NCBI RefSeq assembly: GCF_000261685.1
Contig: NZ_AJQE01000362.1
Coordinates: 1-42,313 of the forward strand
Origin: Bradyrhizobium genomosp. I (2014)
Lineage (GTDB): Bacteria > Pseudomonadota > Alphaproteobacteria > Rhizobiales > Xanthobacteraceae
Direction: 5' to 3'
DNA length: 42,313 nucleotides
The position numbers and the translations under genes were made by a program. This document shows positions 17,152 to 25,420 of the stretch, piece by piece (within the stretch, counting starts at the first letter, position 1; each line of letters opens with the position of its first letter). Below the pieces are notes generated by a model. The model saw only the letters and a program-made list of their open reading frames with translations. It was not told where the DNA came from and made no database searches.

Positions 17152-18597
17152 TCAGCGGCGCAGATAACGCCAGCCGACGACGACACCGCTCACCGAGACG
17201 ATGGTGCCAAGGATCGACAGCAGCCATACAACGATGTCCCAGGCCGGGCGATGCATCAGCAGCAGGCGGAAATCGAAGCTGTGCAGCGCGTTGAACAGCC
17301 AGCGATATGTGCGACGGCTGCTGTCCGCGCGGCCAACGATGTCGCCGGTGACGGGGCTGATGTGAAACCATGTTCTAGCATCATCATCAAACACGGCGCG
17401 CAGCACCGGCAACTCGCGGTCGTGATGATGCGCATACCAGTGAGAGTCGTATTCTTCGAGGACCATCCGTTCCGCCAAGCGGGCTTGCGGCAGCAGTTTC
17501 GCTGCGGCAGTCCAAAGGCGATCCTGCGGGATCGCCGTCGTCTGGCCCGAGGTCACATCCAGCGGCCGCTGCGTGCCATCGCGCGCTGCGGCGACGATCA
17601 TCGGGCTGCCATCGAGCCAGACAAAACGCGCTTCGACCGCGGCGGATTGCGGCGTTGGCAGCTTCGTCGCAATCGTCGGCGCATCGTGGCCGGCATAGCG
17701 CTGCAGCACCTCGCCCGTCGTGTTGCGACTTGCGAAATATTCGCCGGGGTTGAGCGAAAGCCAACCGGAGAACGTCCAGGTCAGCACGAAGATGCCCGCG
17801 ACCAGGCCGGTGACGTGGTGCCACGCCATCCAGCCACGATAGGGCGTGATCCTGCCGCTCGCATAGCGCCGCTTCAGCCGCACGCGAAGGATGCCGATCC
17901 AGATGCCGGTGACGCCGATGATCAGGCAAATGCCGGATATCCAAAGCACGACCAGCCGCCACAACGGCCCGTCCTTGCGCAATACTGTCGGGTAGATCCA
18001 GTGCGGGATCGAGCCGAGCCAGTTCCAGACGCGTTCGGTGTGATTGGTGTCGAGCGCGATCTCGCCGGAGCGCGAGGAGACGTAGAGCTTGGTGCCGGCA
18101 TTGTCGCCGAGCCCGATGAGGTAGAGCGGTCGCAGCGGATCGTACCGGGCCGTTACGCTCCATTGGTCGCGATCGATGATGTCTTCGAGTTGCGGTGATC
18201 TGCTCGCGGGATGATGTTGCGCGACCGCGAGCGCCTGCCGTTCGGAAACGTCCGTGATGACGCGGCCGTCGGCTGCGGAAATCGCCTGCCGCTTGCCGTC
18301 CCAGCCGGTGATCCGATACACCGGCTCGTCGGCCAGCATGGAAAGCCGGAGATCGCGCGGATAGCGCGTGGCGCCCGCCGCCTTCATCGCGTCGTCCGGC
18401 GACAGCGCCACCTTCTCCCATTGAATGTCGGGAAGCGCTGCCAGCCTTTCCTTGTCGGAAAGGCCGGGAAAGGCGACGTACATCATCACCACGCCGGACA
18501 TGAACCACATGGCGAACAACAGGCAGGTGATGATGCCGACCCAGCGATGGCTGATATAGAGCCACCGCCGGAGTGTGCGTTTCAGGGCGCGTGCCAC
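17152..18597 (-). CDS. PepSY-domain inner-membrane protein (FegB/PiuB-like)
   Basis: This is a 481-residue protein of the PepSY-associated transmembrane family, often paired with TonB-dependent siderophore receptors and proposed to reduce or release the imported metal complex. Visible helices are WLYISHRWVGIITCLLFAMWFMSG (near the N-terminus), LVVLWISGICLIIGVTGIWIGIL, WHHVTGLVAGIFVLTWTFSGWL and IVVWLLSILGTIVSVSGVVV. Conserved histidines (SHRWVG, AWHHVTG, LHSFDF, LMHRPAWD) are possible haem or metal ligands. The likely start is GTG at 18597, two bases after the stop of the receptor gene, so the two are translationally coupled. The arrangement resembles fegAB of Bradyrhizobium. It lies under the same cobalamin riboswitch as the receptor. 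Confidence 0.87.
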   Translation of the reverse strand: MARALKRTLRRWLYISHRWVGIITCLLFAMWFMSGVVMMYVAFPGLSDKERLAALPDIQWEKVALSPDDAMKAAGATRYPRDLRLSMLADEPVYRITGWDGKRQAISAADGRVITDVSERQALAVAQHHPASRSPQLEDIIDRDQWSVTARYDPLRPLYLIGLGDNAGTKLYVSSRSGEIALDTNHTERVWNWLGSIPHWIYPTVLRKDGPLWRLVVLWISGICLIIGVTGIWIGILRVRLKRRYASGRITPYRGWMAWHHVTGLVAGIFVLTWTFSGWLSLNPGEYFASRNTTGEVLQRYAGHDAPTIATKLPTPQSAAVEARFVWLDGSPMIVAAARDGTQRPLDVTSGQTTAIPQDRLWTAAAKLLPQARLAERMVLEEYDSHWYAHHHDRELPVLRAVFDDDARTWFHISPVTGDIVGRADSSRRTYRWLFNALHSFDFRLLLMHRPAWDIVVWLLSILGTIVSVSGVVVGWRYLRR

Positions 18598-18599
18598 GC

Positions 18600-20873
18600 T
18601 CAGAACTTCACGTTGACTGCGACTTGCGCCGTGCGCGGCATGCCGAGCAGCCACTGGGTGGTACCGCCCGACGTGGTGTAGACCTCATCGAACAGATTGT
18701 AGACGCGGAACGACACGGTGGTATTGAGATCGGGCTTCCACTGCACACCGGCATTGACGACGGTGTAGGCTGGGCGCGTCACGGTGTTGGCATTGTCCGC
18801 GTAGGTCTTGCCGACGATCTGCACGCCCGCATTGGCCGACCAGTTCGGTGCAAAGGCCCAGGTCGCCCAGATGTTGGAGACGGTCTGCGGCACGTTGACC
18901 GGCACGTTGCCGGCATAGTTCACGGCTACGCCGCCGACCGACTGCACGAAATCGTCGTATCTCGCGCGGAGGAAGGCGGTATTGGCATCGATCCGCCAGC
19001 CATAATCGAGCAGGAATCCGACCGATGCTTCGACACCGCGCGATGATTGCTGGCCGACCTGGACGGTCAGCGAAGGAATGTTCGGATCGCGTGCCAGCAG
19101 GTTGTTCTTCATGATCTCGTAGCCGGCCAGGGTCCATTCACCGCGGCCGCCCCAGAACGATTGCTTGACGCCGATCTCGATTTGTCTGCCGGTGGCGAGG
19201 TCGAACTGCTTGTTTGCGGACGACAGCGAGATGATCCCCCCGACCGGATCGACCGCGGTGGCATACTGGCCATAGAAAGCGAGATCCTTGACGGGCGTAT
19301 AGACCGCGCCGGCGCGCCAAGTCGTCGAGGAGAACGACTTTTCGAAGCTGTTGGCGGGCGTGACATAGTCGGTGCGCGTGACCGTCGGCTCATCCTGGCG
19401 GATGCCGGCAATCAGGGACAATTGCTCGGTGACCGACAGCCGGTTCTCGGCGAACAGCGCGTATTGGTTGGTCACGCTGCCGAAACCGGGGACCGTGGGG
19501 TTCGGACTACTGAATACGCCTGGAACGAAGCTGTACGGATTGACGGGCGACGAGCCGCCATAGGGCGAGTTGTTGGTGTGGGTAAAATTGATGCTGTTGA
19601 CGTCAAAGCCTGCCAGGAACTCGTTGGCCATGCCGAAGACATGTCCGCGGAATTTCGCATCCATGCGATTGCCGACCTGCTGCTGGTCGTGAAAGATCTC
19701 GATGTAGCTGCTTCGATTGATCAGGCCGGTGGCGGGATTGTAGGCGTAGCTCTCGACGTCCTTCCAGTGCCTCCTGGAGTTCAGGTAGTAGAGCGTGTTC
19801 TGGATCGAGATTCCTTCGGCGACCTGCCATTCGGTCTTCACCTGGTTCCAGCTGTCCTGGTATCGGATGTGACTGTCGCCGACATTGTAGTTCTTGAAGC
19901 GTAGCGATTCGTCGAACCTGCCGTTGATCAGCGGCGTGCCGAAGTAGCGCGACGGGTTGCGGTCACCGTAATCCGTGGACAGCGTCCAGGTGACGTCTTC
20001 GTTCTGCCTGATCTGGACCACGGCATGAAGCGCGACATTCGAGGTGTTGTCGCGATCGACCCATCCGTCCGACATATTGCCGGTGGCGGTGATCCGGTAG
20101 GCGACGTCCTTGCTGACCGGACCGCCGCTATCCACGGCAATTCGCCGCGTCATGTTGCTGTCCAGCGAGACCTCCGCCTGGTTGCGCGGGACCCACGACG
20201 GCAGTTTCGAAACGATGTTGATGGCGCCGCCTACCGCGCCCGCGCCATACATCACCGACGCAGGGCCGCGCAGCACTTCGATGCGCTCGGTCGACCACGT
20301 GTCGAACGGAAAGGTCACCGTCCCGGCACCGATATAGAGCTGGGTGCCGTCGTACAGCGTCATGACGGATCCAAGGCCCGTGAAGCCGCGGGTGTTGAAC
20401 GAGACGCCGCCATTGCCCGGTGCCGGGCTCGCCGTGAAGCCGGTGGCGTTTTGCGTCACCGCGTCGAGGATGTTCTGCTGGCCGCGTTCAGAAATGGTTT
20501 CAGCCGAGATCACCTCGACGCTGGCCGGCGTCTGCAGTCGCGTCAAGCCCAGTCGGCTACCGGCGGTGCTAGCGCCGGTGAGGTTGAGCGTCGGTGCGGC
20601 GAACACGGGACCCGTCGGGTTGGCAGTCGGAGCACGCGTGTCGGTAGCTACCCTTCGCTGCTGACGTGAGCGCGCGAGGAGCGCGGCATCGCTGCGTCGG
20701 GTGCTGCGGCCATTCTGTGGCCTCGCGCGCGGCTGCACCACCACAGGATCGAGCGTCTGGGCCGGCCTTTCGGACTGTGCCCAGCCATCGGTCGATAGCA
20801 CGAGGCAGGAGAATGCAGCTGAACGGAGAAACGCGCGGCGACGCCGTGGCGTGAAGATGGTACGGGAGGTCAT
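18600..20873 (-). CDS. TonB-dependent outer-membrane receptor (siderophore/corrinoid type)
   Basis: This outer-membrane beta-barrel takes up a scarce metal chelate using TonB energy. It has 757 residues from the ATG at 20873, with an export signal (RRRRAFLRSAAFSCLVLSTDGWAQ). A TonB-box-like DPVVVQ follows. The plug domain includes TPASVEVISAETI, NTRGF and TERIEVLRGPASVMYGAGA. The barrel ends with the terminal phenylalanine VAVNVKF, the usual outer-membrane insertion signal. Sequence resemblance is to ferric-hydroxamate receptors (FhuE/FegA type). However, a cobalamin riboswitch sits about 120 bases upstream on the same strand, pointing to a corrinoid or cobalt-related ligand. It overlaps functionally with the PepSY gene two bases downstream. 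Confidence 0.93.
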   Translation of the reverse strand: MTSRTIFTPRRRRAFLRSAAFSCLVLSTDGWAQSERPAQTLDPVVVQPRARPQNGRSTRRSDAALLARSRQQRRVATDTRAPTANPTGPVFAAPTLNLTGASTAGSRLGLTRLQTPASVEVISAETISERGQQNILDAVTQNATGFTASPAPGNGGVSFNTRGFTGLGSVMTLYDGTQLYIGAGTVTFPFDTWSTERIEVLRGPASVMYGAGAVGGAINIVSKLPSWVPRNQAEVSLDSNMTRRIAVDSGGPVSKDVAYRITATGNMSDGWVDRDNTSNVALHAVVQIRQNEDVTWTLSTDYGDRNPSRYFGTPLINGRFDESLRFKNYNVGDSHIRYQDSWNQVKTEWQVAEGISIQNTLYYLNSRRHWKDVESYAYNPATGLINRSSYIEIFHDQQQVGNRMDAKFRGHVFGMANEFLAGFDVNSINFTHTNNSPYGGSSPVNPYSFVPGVFSSPNPTVPGFGSVTNQYALFAENRLSVTEQLSLIAGIRQDEPTVTRTDYVTPANSFEKSFSSTTWRAGAVYTPVKDLAFYGQYATAVDPVGGIISLSSANKQFDLATGRQIEIGVKQSFWGGRGEWTLAGYEIMKNNLLARDPNIPSLTVQVGQQSSRGVEASVGFLLDYGWRIDANTAFLRARYDDFVQSVGGVAVNYAGNVPVNVPQTVSNIWATWAFAPNWSANAGVQIVGKTYADNANTVTRPAYTVVNAGVQWKPDLNTTVSFRVYNLFDEVYTTSGGTTQWLLGMPRTAQVAVNVKF

Positions 20874-20984
20874 CAATAGGCTCGCGATAACGTGGCACGT
20901 CACCGCGAACGTAGTTTGGCTGCTGCCTCAAGAAGACGGCAACCCAACACCCACCAGGACACCCCGCCCAATGTGCTCGCGTGT

Positions 20985-21170
20985 GACCACGACTGACGGC
21001 AGGTCTCCTGGCTCGCGGGTCGTTGCCTTTCGCCGCCTTCCCAGGCCCGCAGGCCCAGTGGCGTTTGGCGAAGGCTCACCGCTTACAGTTGCGGGGGCAG
21101 CCACGGCGTTGGGGGATCTCCCGCACCGTATTCCCTATTGATCTCCCGAAGGAGAACCGTCGCAGGCACC
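20985..21170 (-). ncRNA. Cobalamin (B12) riboswitch
   Basis: Read on the minus strand, the conserved core elements appear in order: AGGGAA-TAC-GGTG (near 21136-21121), GCTGCCCCCGCAACTGTAA (21102-21084), GCCACTG (21062-21056), TGGGAAGGCGG (near 21043), and the B12 box AGCCAGGAGACCTGCC (21012-20997). A closing stem pairs GACGG (21161-21157) with CCGTC (20999-20995). This is the family consensus for adenosylcobalamin-type aptamers. The downstream gene on this strand is the TonB receptor. There is no T-run before the receptor start, so control is more likely translational than by termination, an inference. Confidence 0.93.
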
Positions 21171-21197
21171 CTAGTTTTATTTGCAAAGGGCTGTCAA
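21169..21197 (-). promoter_or_regulatory. Predicted sigma-70 promoter of the riboswitch-receptor operon
   Basis: On the minus strand, TTGACA (21197-21192), a 17-bp spacer and CTAGGG (21174-21169) form a plausible promoter. Transcription would start near 21162, directly at the first base of the riboswitch closing stem, which supports the call. The -10 element is weak. Confidence 0.55.
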
Positions 21198-21449
21198 CTG
21201 GCCGTTCCGAACTCGGCGCATCGCGCCGTCATCGACAACCTGCAGCTCGCACGTCAGCTGTCGGGCAAAACGGCGAAGACGGACGGAGCTCAGGTCCGGC
21301 AAAGCAAATCATGCCGCGAGGCTGCAAGCGCATGTCTGCGATCCCCGCCAAATAGCCTTCCGCGGAAGCATGATGCGTCGGCTTCGGTGGAGGTGGTCGT
21401 TGCTCCCGGAATCTGCCTTGATGCGATCTCAACTTGGTGGAGTGACGGT

Positions 21450-22940
21450 ATGAGCGGTCTGGTGATCTCTGGCGGCCGGGTGGTGGATCCCGCGAGCGGG
21501 ATGGACGCCGTCGGCGACGTGGCGGTGGTGGACGGCAGGATCGCCGCCGTCGGCACGGGCCTCGGCGGCGCCGAGCGGGTGATCGACGCGACCGGCCTTG
21601 TGGTCGCGCCCGGCTTCATCGATCTGCATGCGCATGGCCAGTCGATCCCGGCCGACCGCATGCAGGCGTTCGACGGCGTCACGACGACGCTCGATCTCGA
21701 GGCCGGCGTGCTGCCGGTCGCGTCCTGGTACGAGCGCCAGGCGCGGAAAGGCCGCGTGCTGAACTACGGCGCCGCGACCAACTGGGCCTTTGCCCGCATC
21801 GGCGCGATGACGGGCTCCAATGCGGAGAGCTCGCTGGAGGCGTTCGGCAATGCCATGCGCGACCGCCGCTGGATCGACAACGTCGCGACCGAAGCGGAGG
21901 TATCAGGCATTCTCGATCGCCTCACGCGCGGCCTGAACGAGGGCGGCATCGGCATCGGCATCCTGAACGCCTATGCGCCGGGCGCCGGCGTGCAGGAACT
22001 GACCGCGGTGTGCCAGTTGGCTGCGGCCAAGGACGTGCCGACCTTCACCCACGTCGCCTTCATGTCGCGCATCGACCCCGAGAGCGCGGCGGAAGCCTAT
22101 ATCCGGCTGATCGGCTATGCCGGCGCCACCGGCGCGCACATGCACATCTGCCATTTCAATTCGTCGAGCAAGACCGACGTCGAGCGCTGCCGCGTGCTGA
22201 TCGCGAAGGCGCAGGCGCAGGGCCTTCCCATCACCGTCGAGGCCTATCCTTACGGCACCGGCTCGACCGTGCTGGCGGCCGCCTTCTTCAGCGATCCCGA
22301 GTTCGTCGAGCGCAACGGCACCGGTTATGATTCCGTGCAGCGCGTGACCGACGGTTATCGCTTCCACGATCGCGAGGAGCTCTTGAAGGCGCAGGCCGAG
22401 GAGCCGTCCTCCCTGGTGCTCTGGCACATCCTCGATACCGAGAACAACGCGCACCACCGCGACCTGCTCGACATGTCGGTGCTATATCCCGGCGGCGCGA
22501 TCGCGTCCGATGCGATGCCGTGGACGCTGTCCGACGGCAGCACCTATATCGGCGATGCCTGGCCGCTGCCGGATGATGCGACCTCGCATCCGCGCTCGGC
22601 CGGCTGCTTCACGAAATTCATCCGCGAATGGGTGCGCGAGCGCAAGGCCGTGTCGCTGCTGGAAGGCGTGCGCAAATGCGCGCTGATCCCGGCGGAGATC
22701 CTCTCCCAGAGCACGCCCGCGATGCGGGCCAAGGGCCGGCTTGCGAAAGACGCCGATGCCGACATCGTCGTGTTCGACTACGAGAAGCTCTCGGACCGCG
22801 CGACATTCACCGCGATGAACCGTCCCTCCGAAGGCGTGCGGCATCTCGTCGTCAGCGGTCAGCCGCTGATCTCCGACGGCGTGCTGGACGTGGCCGCGAG
22901 GCCCGGCAAGCCGGTGCGCCGCCCCGTCGTCGAGGGCTGA
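21450..22940 (+). CDS. N-acyl-D-amino-acid deacylase family amidohydrolase
   Basis: This metal-dependent amidohydrolase is predicted to remove acyl groups from N-acyl-D-amino acids such as D-glutamate. It has 496 residues from the ATG at 21450, with GGAG upstream. A further 104 codons are open upstream but look non-coding. Motifs are the metal-binding HAHG in FIDLHAHGQ, THVAF, HICHFNSSSK and the catalytic aspartate in SDAMPW. The N-terminal beta sandwich (MSGLVISGGRVVDPASGMDA) and the C-terminal RGRLAKDADADIVVFD-like ending are typical of the D-aminoacylase/dihydroorotase superfamily. The next gene starts three bases after its stop and encodes a CobW-like metal GTPase, so the two form an operon. 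Confidence 0.88.
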   Translation: MSGLVISGGRVVDPASGMDAVGDVAVVDGRIAAVGTGLGGAERVIDATGLVVAPGFIDLHAHGQSIPADRMQAFDGVTTTLDLEAGVLPVASWYERQARKGRVLNYGAATNWAFARIGAMTGSNAESSLEAFGNAMRDRRWIDNVATEAEVSGILDRLTRGLNEGGIGIGILNAYAPGAGVQELTAVCQLAAAKDVPTFTHVAFMSRIDPESAAEAYIRLIGYAGATGAHMHICHFNSSSKTDVERCRVLIAKAQAQGLPITVEAYPYGTGSTVLAAAFFSDPEFVERNGTGYDSVQRVTDGYRFHDREELLKAQAEEPSSLVLWHILDTENNAHHRDLLDMSVLYPGGAIASDAMPWTLSDGSTYIGDAWPLPDDATSHPRSAGCFTKFIREWVRERKAVSLLEGVRKCALIPAEILSQSTPAMRAKGRLAKDADADIVVFDYEKLSDRATFTAMNRPSEGVRHLVVSGQPLISDGVLDVAARPGKPVRRPVVEG

Positions 22941-22943
22941 CCC

Positions 22944-23873
22944 ATGCCGGTCCCCATTCTCCTGGTGACGGGCTTTCTGGGGGCGGGCAAGACCACGGTC
23001 GTGAACCATCTGCTGGCGCACGCCGAGGGCCGGCAGATCGCCGCCGTCGTCAACGATTTCGGCGCGATCAACATCGATGCGGAGCTGATCGCAGGTGCGA
23101 GCGACGGCGTGGTCAGCCTCGCCAATGGCTGTATCTGCTGCTCGCTCGAAGGCGATCTGCTCCGCACGCTCTCGACGCTGCTGCGGCGCGATCCCAGGCC
23201 GGACTATATCGTCATCGAGACCAGCGGCATCGCAGATCCCGCCGACATCGTGCGCAATCTGATGGATCCGGTGATCCTGCGCGAGGCGCCGCTGGAGACC
23301 GTGCTTTGCGTGATGGACGCGACGGCGCCGCCCGCCGCCCTCGACGACGCGCTCCAGCGTTCGCAGTTGCGCGTCGCCGATATCGTGGCGCTCAGCAAGC
23401 TGGATCTGGCGGACGCGGGCGCGGGCGCGCGGATGCGCGCGGCCATCCGCGCGCTGCGCATTCCCGCCGTCGTGGTCGATGCGCGGCATGGCGGGATTCC
23501 TGCGCCGCTGCTGTTTCCCTCGGACGGCGATCGCCCGCCAGCGTCGCGCGAAGTGGGCCCGCGGCGGCCGGCAGAGGAGCGCTTCGAGACGCTGAGCTGG
23601 ACCTCGGATAAGCCGGTCTCGCTGCCGCGCCTGCAGCAGGCCATCAACCGGCTGGCGCCGAAGCTGGCGCGCGCCAAAGGCCTCTTCGAGAGCATCGAGC
23701 AGCCCGGACGCCCGATGGTGCTTCAGTTCGCCGGTGGCCGCGCCACGCTCGCTCCGGGCGATGCGCCGGCAGCGGGCGTGCCGCGGACGCGGATCGTCTT
23801 CATCGCCGAGCTCGGGGTGCTGTCGAAGGCCGAGCTCGACGGCATCATGGAGGCGTGCGTTGCGGCGCTGTGA
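22944..23873 (+). CDS. COG0523 (CobW-like) GTPase, putative metallochaperone
   Basis: This is a 309-residue member of the G3E family of P-loop GTPases, which deliver metals such as zinc or cobalt to target enzymes. The Walker A motif GFLGAGKTT covers residues 10-18. The metal-binding CxCC motif is C63-I-C65-C66 (NGCICCSL). The Walker B/ETSG segment reads IVIETSGIADP and the guanine-specificity motif SKLD. The C-terminal CobW_C domain is present (residues about 220-305). It lacks a histidine-rich stretch. Its coupling to the metal-dependent deacylase suggests it serves that enzyme, an inference. It is not necessarily a cobalamin-synthesis gene, despite the B12 riboswitch nearby. Confidence 0.9.
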   Translation: MPVPILLVTGFLGAGKTTVVNHLLAHAEGRQIAAVVNDFGAINIDAELIAGASDGVVSLANGCICCSLEGDLLRTLSTLLRRDPRPDYIVIETSGIADPADIVRNLMDPVILREAPLETVLCVMDATAPPAALDDALQRSQLRVADIVALSKLDLADAGAGARMRAAIRALRIPAVVVDARHGGIPAPLLFPSDGDRPPASREVGPRRPAEERFETLSWTSDKPVSLPRLQQAINRLAPKLARAKGLFESIEQPGRPMVLQFAGGRATLAPGDAPAAGVPRTRIVFIAELGVLSKAELDGIMEACVAAL

Positions 23874-23953
23874 TGCCCGCGTAGCCGGCTTCTCGGCCGC
23901 CTCGCCGTGATAGCGCAGGGCCGCTCCCGATGCGACTGGAACCCGTCAAAGCA

Positions 23954-24427
23954 TCAGCAGAAGGCCAGCGCGTTGACCGCCCGCGTGGTCGCCATCTCGT
24001 TCTCGTTGCCGACGAACTGGCAGACGATGGACTCGAGCTCACCCGGCTGCTTGCGGCGCGCAACCGCCAGCAGGCGCATCAACTCGGTTTCGTCCTTCGA
24101 CAGGCGCCGGCAGGACGGCGGCATGAAGCACAGCTCGCATGGCCGGCCGCCGCGCAGGATCCTGACGAGGGCCGCGGCCCGCGCCACCAGCAGCGGACTA
24201 TCGGCGATGCCGGGCGCCTCGTCGGCAAAGCGATAGGCCGCTTCCCAGCAATCGGAGGCGCCGGTCGCGTAGGCAGCTCCGATGAAGCGGAACAGCAACA
24301 GCGCGACGCGGCAGAAATCATCGTAGCTCTCGACGCTTCGTGGCGCCGCAAGCGCAGCCTGGAGCGGACAGAGCTGCGACTGGCCCGCGTCCGGGACCGC
24401 CACGGAATCGCATGCATCCTGCATCAT
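23954..24427 (-). CDS. Hypothetical cysteine-containing helical protein (157 aa)
   Basis: The protein is mainly alpha-helical in appearance (SYDDFCRVALLLFRFIGAAY, LLVARAAALVRILRG), with a cysteine cluster RPCELCFMPPSCRR that could bind a metal. It carries no signal peptide. The frame continues upstream of 24427, but those codons overlap the preceding gene in another frame and look non-native, so I start at MMQDACD. It follows the 166-aa gene by 11 bases, so they should be cotranscribed. I do not recognise the family. Confidence 0.6.
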   Translation of the reverse strand: MMQDACDSVAVPDAGQSQLCPLQAALAAPRSVESYDDFCRVALLLFRFIGAAYATGASDCWEAAYRFADEAPGIADSPLLVARAAALVRILRGGRPCELCFMPPSCRRLSKDETELMRLLAVARRKQPGELESIVCQFVGNENEMATTRAVNALAFC

Positions 24428-24438
24428 GAATGTTCTCG

Positions 24439-24939
24439 TCAGTGCAGCGTGGGGCTTCCGACCAGCCAGCTCTTCATCGCCATCGTCCGATGATGGTCGT
24501 AAGACCGCACGTGCCGGTCGGGCAGGACGAGACCGGCCATGCGGAAGATCGTTGCAAGCCCCTGGACCGGCGCGAGCGCCCAATCGGCGCCGACCGGCGG
24601 CAGCCAGCGTTCGAACTGCTCGCGGGCGACGTCGATGCGGTCCTGCTGTGCTGCGGCGATGGCACGCAGAATTCCGCGCTCGCTGTCCGACATGCGCGGG
24701 CAAGTCGGGCAGTGCACCTCGATGGCGGTGTGGGCCGTGCAGGCGAAGATCTCGATGATCGACTCCAGCGAGGGCACGGCGTCGCCTACGCGGAAATGGT
24801 CGTACACCTCCTTGATATCGGCCGCGGTGGGAACGGCGCCTCCGCTGCGTGCCTTCGCCCTGAATCCCCAGATGAAGAGCCGCTCCGCTGCGCTCAGCGC
24901 AGGAAGGTCGAGGCGCCCGGTATATGTCGATTGATGCAT
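24439..24939 (-). CDS. Hypothetical helical protein with CPTCP motif (166 aa)
   Basis: This is a 166-residue protein starting MHQSTYTGRLDLPALSAAER and continuing LFIWGFRAKA. It has amphipathic helices and a C-P-T-C-P motif (about residue 78) reminiscent of metal- or redox-active cysteine pairs. No membrane segment or signal peptide is evident. The start codon is the ATG at 24939; the longer open frame to 25020 looks less natural. It is followed by a second small cysteine protein. Function and partners are unknown. No regulator site such as a FixK box was found upstream. Confidence 0.65.
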   Translation of the reverse strand: MHQSTYTGRLDLPALSAAERLFIWGFRAKARSGGAVPTAADIKEVYDHFRVGDAVPSLESIIEIFACTAHTAIEVHCPTCPRMSDSERGILRAIAAAQQDRIDVAREQFERWLPPVGADWALAPVQGLATIFRMAGLVLPDRHVRSYDHHRTMAMKSWLVGSPTLH

Positions 24940-25145
24940 TGAGCCTGTGGCCTTTGCTGCACTCGCGCCAGAGCTGGCGCGGATGATCTGCGCCGATCGT
25001 TCCGCCAGAGACCTCTCCAAGTCAACGCTCGGAGAGGCGATGTCGAGGTGTTCCAGATTGGAAGAATTCGTATCTCGGACTCACATCACGGCAGCTCTCG
25101 CGCGGAATTGCGGGGATTTTCGATAACCCGAATGATAAGGAGTCC

Positions 25146-25337
25146 ATGCGCGCGCGGATGGTCGCCGGTCACCAGGCCAAGACGCTGCGGATGGTCGATG
25201 TCGGCTACGCCAGGGTGCTCGCCATGTTCGACGACAATGCGTCGGCCCGAGCGACGAGCTATTTCCGCGCTGCGGCATCGGCCGTGCTGCGGAAAACTGT
25301 TTTCCTTGACATGAACTCTGCCGTGCTCGACGTGTAA
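25146..25337 (+). CDS. Possible small protein (63 aa), unknown function
   Basis: An ORF starting MRARMVAGHQAKTLRMVDVG has a very good ribosome-binding site, AAGGAG, five bases before the ATG. Its first 50 codons have the GC-rich third positions seen in real genes here, less so in the last ten. No motif or membrane segment is visible. It could instead be the remnant of a longer gene. Confidence 0.45.
   Translation: MRARMVAGHQAKTLRMVDVGYARVLAMFDDNASARATSYFRAAASAVLRKTVFLDMNSAVLDV
25291..25311 (+). promoter_or_regulatory. 15-bp palindrome abutting a TTGACA, candidate operator
   Basis: GGAAAACTGTTTTCC (25291-25305) is a perfect palindrome around one base and is followed immediately by TTGACA (25306-25311). 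This looks like an operator overlapping a -35 element of the acyl-CoA ligase operon. No good -10 lies at 17 bases, so the promoter call is weak. Confidence 0.35.
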
Positions 25338-25356
25338 CGAAGTCGCGTGACGACAC

Positions 25357-25398
25357 GTTGCGTTCCTCGCGATAAGAGTTGCGTTCCTCGCGATAAGA
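25357..25398. repeat. Exact 21-bp tandem duplication
   Basis: Two identical, adjacent 21-bp copies (25357-25377 and 25378-25398), each containing TTGCGTTCCTCGCGATAAGA, lie directly upstream of the acyl-CoA ligase start codon at 25421, in its leader or promoter. Confidence 0.95.
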
Positions 25399-25420
25399 AA
25401 AGCAGCACGGGAAAGACGCC

